From NCBI GenBank assembly GCA_013398615.1, contig VZSR01001479.1:18489122-18553121 (forward strand): a stretch of DNA of 64,000 nucleotides, read 5' to 3'. Shown here in pieces: positions 59,001 to 64,000 of the stretch. Each line of letters begins with the position of its first letter. Position 1 is the stretch's first letter. The translations under genes and the position numbers were made by a program. A model generated the notes under the pieces. The model worked only from the letters and a program-made list of their open reading frames with translations, searched no databases and was not told the origin of the DNA. The stretch comes from Brachypodius melanocephalos (taxonomy: Eukaryota > Chordata > Aves > Passeriformes > Pycnonotidae).

Positions 59001-60949
59001 TCCTCCCTTTGCAAAATAATCTTACTCCTTGAGAGGCTTACTCTTCCTGATGAGCAGCTCTGCCTGTGTTTTTCATGGAGGTATCTGTCTTTCCCTTTCC
59101 TCAGCTACTTGGTAGGCATTGGGCCACCATATCCAGCTATGGGCCATTTTCAACCCATCATGAAATTCTGGCACCACCCTCACCATCTCAAACAGAGGTG
59201 AGGTTTGGTTTATTTTTTGTAGGTGTCTCTTTGCTGAGCTGCTAGCACTCAGCAAATACTCAAAATTAAGGTAAGCTTTACTATCTCTCTGTCCTACGTG
59301 GCCAATTCTTGTGCACAGTTTGTCAGTCACTTGGGTATTCTCATCAATGAGTATGTTGTTTCTAATCCATCTCAGAGCATTAAAGGCCACCCACCAGCTC
59401 TTTAAAGGAGATGCTGCATCAGTTAAGTGTGAAGTTACAGATACTCATGTGACTCGGGCTTTCTCCAATCTCTGCATCCTGATTAGCATTTGCTCTTCCG
59501 TAAACACTCAATGAAGCTTGGTGACACAGAGCTTTTGTGTCCTGTGTGATCACATTTGAGTTTGCTACCATTTCGTCTTAATTATAAAAGTAGAAAGTCT
59601 TCTCTGGTACTGATAGTATTTCAGAATTCGAGTGCATCTGTTCCACTCCAATATCACAAAGCAGCCTCTCCTCCTGCCAAGCTGGGTACCTGAAGAACCA
59701 CAGGTTTTGTCTCATCATCAGACTGATCGGTTTGAAGTCTTTGTCCCCTCAGCCAGATGTGCAGTAATGCACTTTGGTTTTGGATGTCTTTGTCTTTTGC
59801 CAAAAGCAGCATACTTTTGTTAGATGGGTTGCTTTTATTGAAGGTTTGTAACTAAATCTCCTTTGTCAGACTCATTGTTTTCTGTTGCAATTGCTTCCAT
59901 GTTTATTGCAAACCAATCTGTTCTCTGTTTTCTGTTTACTCTGGCACTGGTTTTTGTGCCCTGGTATGCATCTTTAAATAGATTCACTACCACTGGCTCA
60001 CTGCTTGTTAACACTTCCAAGTGCTGGTTTCACTAAATTCCCAAATCTCTGGTGCAAATTGTTAAATTAAGTCCACTTCTAGCAGTAACCTCCCCTTGTG
60101 GTCAGTAACCATGAGTCACTCACTGTCAGATCAGCTGCCAACCAACCATTAATGAGCAAGGTTCACTTTTGGCCAGCAAGCCGATAAAAATGGTCAACAG
60201 CATCTCCTGACAGTAGGTCTCTTGTACAGCTGCCTCTGGGATGTTTTGGAAGGGCCAGAGAATAATTCTGTCATGATGGAATTGGCTGCTGATTTCTCGT
60301 GCCTCAGAGATAAAACTTGCTCACTTCATGTTTCTTTGAAATACCGTTTCCTTCTACATAAGGTCAGACTCAATGCAACCCAATTCTGACTCTTCACCAG
60401 GCTCTTAAAAAGAGTTTAAAAAGCCTATGGACTGAATGGGGATTTAACAGATTTGCTTGCTTCTGGCACTGATCAAGTTGCTGCCAGGGATCTTGTAGTG
60501 GAAGACCAGCCATTCTCACCTGGTACAGAGTGTGTGGTAGCCTGCAAAGAGTAAACACAACGTCCAGTTCAGACTGGCTGCAGCCAGGGAAGCAGCAGAA
60601 AAGATTTTCCCTCACGATTGCACTTTCTCTGGTCTTGTTTCTCATATTTTCCCCTTTTCTCCAGCCACCAGCTCTCTGCCCCCTCCCTTTCCTCTCACAA
60701 CTTCCAATGTGGTCTCTTTTCTTTCCACCCTCAGCCTTACATTTCCTTTTGTCTTTGGCTGACTGTGCAAAATCGCCCTCCATCCAGGGAGCAGCAATTC
60801 TCTGTGCTTGGTGAGCTGCTAACAGGGCTCTGTCAACAAAGCGCCCGGGTGAGCGGCATGGTGATTGCGAGCCCAGCCTTTTGCATCAGACAGGGGGAGA
60901 GGCATTTCACTGAGCTTGGACCTCCTCTGCAGCTGAGGTCTGCTGTTTG
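56031..60949. other. Unique non-coding sequence, no gene recognised
   Basis: Several Met-starting frames of 60-150 codons occur on both strands, for example minus 57445-56993, minus 57944-57552 and minus 59390-59073. They have ordinary-looking translations but no domain that I can identify. At 57739-57749 GGTTCAGTTCC resembles a tRNA B box, but no A box or cloverleaf is present. No gene or repeat is claimed. Confidence 0.4.
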
Positions 60950-61430
60950 AGTTTCCATCCCTCGGGTGCAAGTGAATCTCAGATTAAACAGGACATGTTT
61001 TCCAGTTCCTGCTTTTAAAAGTAGAACCCATTTAACTCAGCAGACTGCCCAGCTGGAACAGGCTATTTACAGCTGTACCTGAAGCTCTGATAAGATAATG
61101 GATATGTTGTAAATACCTATCATATTATGTTGCCTTTAGTTAGTGTTTGGGATCACATGTGAAACAAATGGCTCCAAGGATTGAATAACATCTCAGGGTT
61201 CCTCTTCAAAGTGGGCTGGGGATCTCACAGGATTTTTAAAGTTTGTTTGTTTTATTGGAAATTTCCTAGGGACCTGGTAAAAATAATCTGATTGCATGGA
61301 AAAACCCCATGTATTGCAGCTCAGATCCAAGGCAGGCAGTCAGAGAGGGCCGTTTTTCCACTTCATTCATTTAATAGGTGTATATTTCATTAAGTGAGAT
61401 TGGACCTGACATTTATTGGAATTATTAAGA
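60950..61430. promoter_or_regulatory. AT-rich candidate enhancer with overlapping GATA motifs
   Basis: TGATAAGATAA at 61088-61098 holds two adjacent GATA-factor sites. Around it lie AGATTAAACAG, CAGCTG-type E-boxes near 61070, AAATAATCTGATTGCATGG near 61278 and TTAATAGGTG near 61371. The block is AT-rich, of high complexity and free of repeats, unlike its GC-richer flanks. Conservation cannot be judged from a single sequence. Confidence 0.25.
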
Positions 61431-64000
61431 ACCTGGTAAAGGAGTGAAGTGGAAGAGTTTAGAATAAGTAAGAGAGCAGAAAACACACGTGCACATCATA
61501 GAGTAAAGAGTCATTGTTCTTCCTTCCTCCATCTGCCATCTAGAAACAGAAATGCAAAGGAGGCTGGTCAGAGACGAGAAGACTGGCACGGGTCGTCTGT
61601 ATTCTGCTGCAGATCTGTGTGTTACAGACAGCACAGGGAAGATTTTCCAAAGGGATTGAGTGGGGATTAGGCTTGCTCTTGGAAGGGGAAAGACAGCAAA
61701 CTCCAGCTCTCATTTGGGGGTGGGCAATTAGCCATATCTCCTTCCTTGCACCACAGTCCCCACAGCTTATCAAGAATTACTTGCAGGCCAACATTGTCCT
61801 GACAGTTCCCATGTGGCAGGAGGCAGCTGGGGTGCTGCTCTCCACAGATGCTCAGCAGGGCTGCTCTCATGTCCACTGAAATGCTTTGCAGAGCCCACCC
61901 CTCAAGTAGGAGTCCTTACAAGGCCCACACACTGTTGCACACACAGGCTGCACATGAGCCGCAGCCAATGCTGGATGGTCCATTTGCTTTTTGTTCCTCC
62001 TCTTGGAGAGGAGGAAGATCCCATTAAATGCGCTCTGTGCTCTGTCATCTGCTAGAGTTTCCTGTCCATGTGAGAGATGTAAGAAATAGACAGTCCTAAT
62101 CTTTGGAGCTGCATGCAGACCTCATCAGCAGCTGTCCTGGGGTCTTTAATAAGGCTTGTTTATTTATTTAAGCAGATTTTTCTCTTTGATTTCTGGACCC
62201 ATCCATCCTTTGGTTCATTGCCTCACTGTGGTTATATTCACACAGGCACTCCCAACCTGAGGAGCTGGAAAAAAGTACTCCCTGAATAATGCCTGAAGCA
62301 CAGTGGAAGACATGGTTCTTTCCCCCCAGGAAAATATAATCAAGTTCATATGTGTCACTGAAATCCACTGTTGTGTTTGTTCATCCTGTAACTGCTGCTT
62401 GACCCATGAGTTAAAACAACTGCACAATACTGGGCTCTTCTGCTGCCAGAGCTAGAGCCACAGCAAAGCTGATGGAAATTCTGGAATATTTATAAGACAA
62501 AAAATGTCAGCATCTGGGCTGCTACTCCAGGAGACATCAGCTCCCTTCCAGGTATGGCCACTATGCCTTCCTTTTCCCTCCCACCTTTTGTCCATCTTCT
62601 TGGAGGTAGAGACTCTGTCCCCCATTAAGAGCCCATACAGCATCTGATGTAACAGAGCCTTGAGCCTGCACAGCTCCAGGCCCTGCCTCCATAAATCAAG
62701 TATAAGAATGGGATTACAGCACTGTCACCCAATAGTAAAAACATATGTTTCAGGTCAGAGACAGTGAAGGGCAAGAATTGGTCATTAAAGAAGAGAAAAA
62801 TATGGGATTTTTTAACTTGACATTATCAGGGAAACACGTTCATTTATGTTTATAGAGTCGTCGTAAGAGCTTCCTGCAATGCAGATCTCCTCTGACAGCA
62901 AAAGTGAAAGCACACATAGCTGCTCTAGGCTGGCCTCCAGGACTGAACAAAGCCCCCAAGACAGGAGAAGGATTTGGGGCCCAGACAGAAGTCCTAGGCA
63001 GCACCGAGCTCTTTGGCTGACAGGAGCCCCAGTGTCAAGGTCACACGTCACACATTTCCTAGCTGGAGCTGAGCTGCTGGGCATGAGCCCCCAGCCCTGC
63101 TGCAAGGCTCCAGCCCTCCCACACCAGCCCAGAGGCTGCATTTGGTGGTGCTTTAGCCCCACTGCTAAGGCGTGGATCTTCTCCCATTTCCCACTTGACT
63201 CAAAAGGCAGTTCATGGGCAGGGGCAATCTCTCCAGCCTTTGCCAGTCTCAAAGGAATTCTGGCCACTGCTGCCACCTCAGCATAGACAGCAAGTGTCTC
63301 AGTTTCAGAAGAAAAAGTACTTTCCTTTGTAGGTTTGCAACCTGGCTTTTTCTTTCCTAAAGAAGAGATTTTACCAAAGCAAAGAAATATTTCTAAACCA
63401 CTCCCCATAATCCAGCTCTATGCTGCTCCTTTTTTTGTTTTGTTTTGTTTTCGCAAGAAATAATGTTCTCTTGGGCCTGTAGATAAACTTTGAATAGCAC
63501 AATTCTTGGAGAGCCAAAAAAGGAGACAGAAGAGCCCATGGTGTATTTCTGTAAGTCAAGTGCACTCAAATCTAACTTTGCTTGGGCACCTGGCATCCTG
63601 GTGATGCATCCAAATGGTGACAGGTAAGAGTCAGGTGTGAGTTCTCCAGAAAAGGGGTGTGATACAGCTAAATCAGCCTGGTGTCCTTGGAGAATTGGAA
63701 GCTGAGCCCTTCATCTTCTGAAATCTGGGAAATATTTGTCTACATCTTGTTGGGAATTTTGTTACTCAAATAATCTGTGGTTTGAACTTGGGACACACGG
63801 CCCTGCTGCAGAGGGAAGGCTCCTCCTTCCCTTCAATGCCCTACTTAAAAACAGGATCACAGTTTCTCAGGGCTACAGGCAGGACAGACGCAAGAGCAAA
63901 TGAAGGGACTGAAACTCCTGCTGAAAGCATTAAAGAGACACTTAAGGAAACTCGAGTCCAGCTTGGCCAAATCCACTGAATAGCGTGGGGCAGGTCATTT
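61431..64000. other. Unique non-coding sequence, no gene recognised
   Basis: The longest frame (minus strand, 63408-62812, 198 codons) overlaps a 135-codon plus-strand frame and has no recognisable domain. A (TTTTG)n run lies at 63430-63451. No gene or repeat family is supported. Confidence 0.45.
63429..63451. repeat. T-rich (TTTTG)n low-complexity tract
   Basis: A T8 run followed by three GTTTT units. It may be the reverse of a short decayed poly(A) tail; no adjacent retroposon is recognised. Confidence 0.85.

Noticed and set aside
59073..60020. Minus-strand frames suspected to be retroelement-derived
   Set aside because: The translations lack any catalytic motif of reverse transcriptase, integrase, protease or transposase that I could find.
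62812..63408. 198-codon open frame on the minus strand, with a 135-codon frame opposite
   Set aside because: No domain, and the two overlapping frames share the same GC-richer patch. This is the usual by-product of low stop density rather than coding selection.

Overview
This is vertebrate, almost certainly avian, nuclear DNA. The main evidence is a series of CR1-lineage LINE fragments. One of them (about 55.43-56.03 kb) is well preserved and carries the 3' half and 3' terminus typical of late avian CR1 subfamilies. The others are much older copies in both orientations. Alus, L1s and other mammalian SINEs are absent, base composition is moderate, and microsatellites are short, all as expected for a bird. 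The species cannot be named from the sequence; a neoavian bird is my inference from the style of the youngest CR1.

I find no protein-coding exon, rRNA, tRNA, CRISPR array or operon that I can defend. The longest open frames are about 180-199 codons, scattered on both strands. Several open at non-ATG codons, and none shows a recognisable domain, a conserved exon pattern or similarity to anything I know. The window reads as a gene desert or the inside of a very large intron.

Layout. 0-6.4 kb: unique sequence with two AT-rich blocks that look constrained. 6.48-7.05 kb: ancient minus-strand CR1 with a reverse-transcriptase core. 7.9-9.1 kb: ancient plus-strand CR1. 9.1-21 kb: unique sequence with a (CA)n tract, an assembly gap inside an A tract, a TATA/polyadenylation-signal cluster (15.1-15.6 kb) and a perfect 15-bp palindrome (17.47 kb). 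21.18-21.36 kb: remnant of an old palindromic MITE-like element. 22.5-22.86 kb: AT-rich block with several hairpins, a strong candidate conserved non-coding element. 23-43.7 kb: mostly unannotatable unique sequence with candidate regulatory motifs. 43.7-47.5 kb: a pile-up of old CR1 copies, one minus-strand copy lying inside a plus-strand copy, plus a long A/C tract. 51.65-52.5 kb: minus-strand remnant that looks like a Ty3/gypsy-class LTR retrotransposon (aspartic-protease motif). 52.6 kb: compound (TA)(CA)(TA) microsatellite. 55.43-56.03 kb: youngest CR1. 60.95-61.43 kb: AT-rich candidate enhancer with a double GATA motif. The rest is unique sequence.

No pathway or gene cluster can be described. 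The most distinctive observations are the decayed Ty3/gypsy-like protease region, the nested CR1 pile-up, the intact 15-bp palindrome, and the hairpin-rich AT block at 22.5-22.86 kb.
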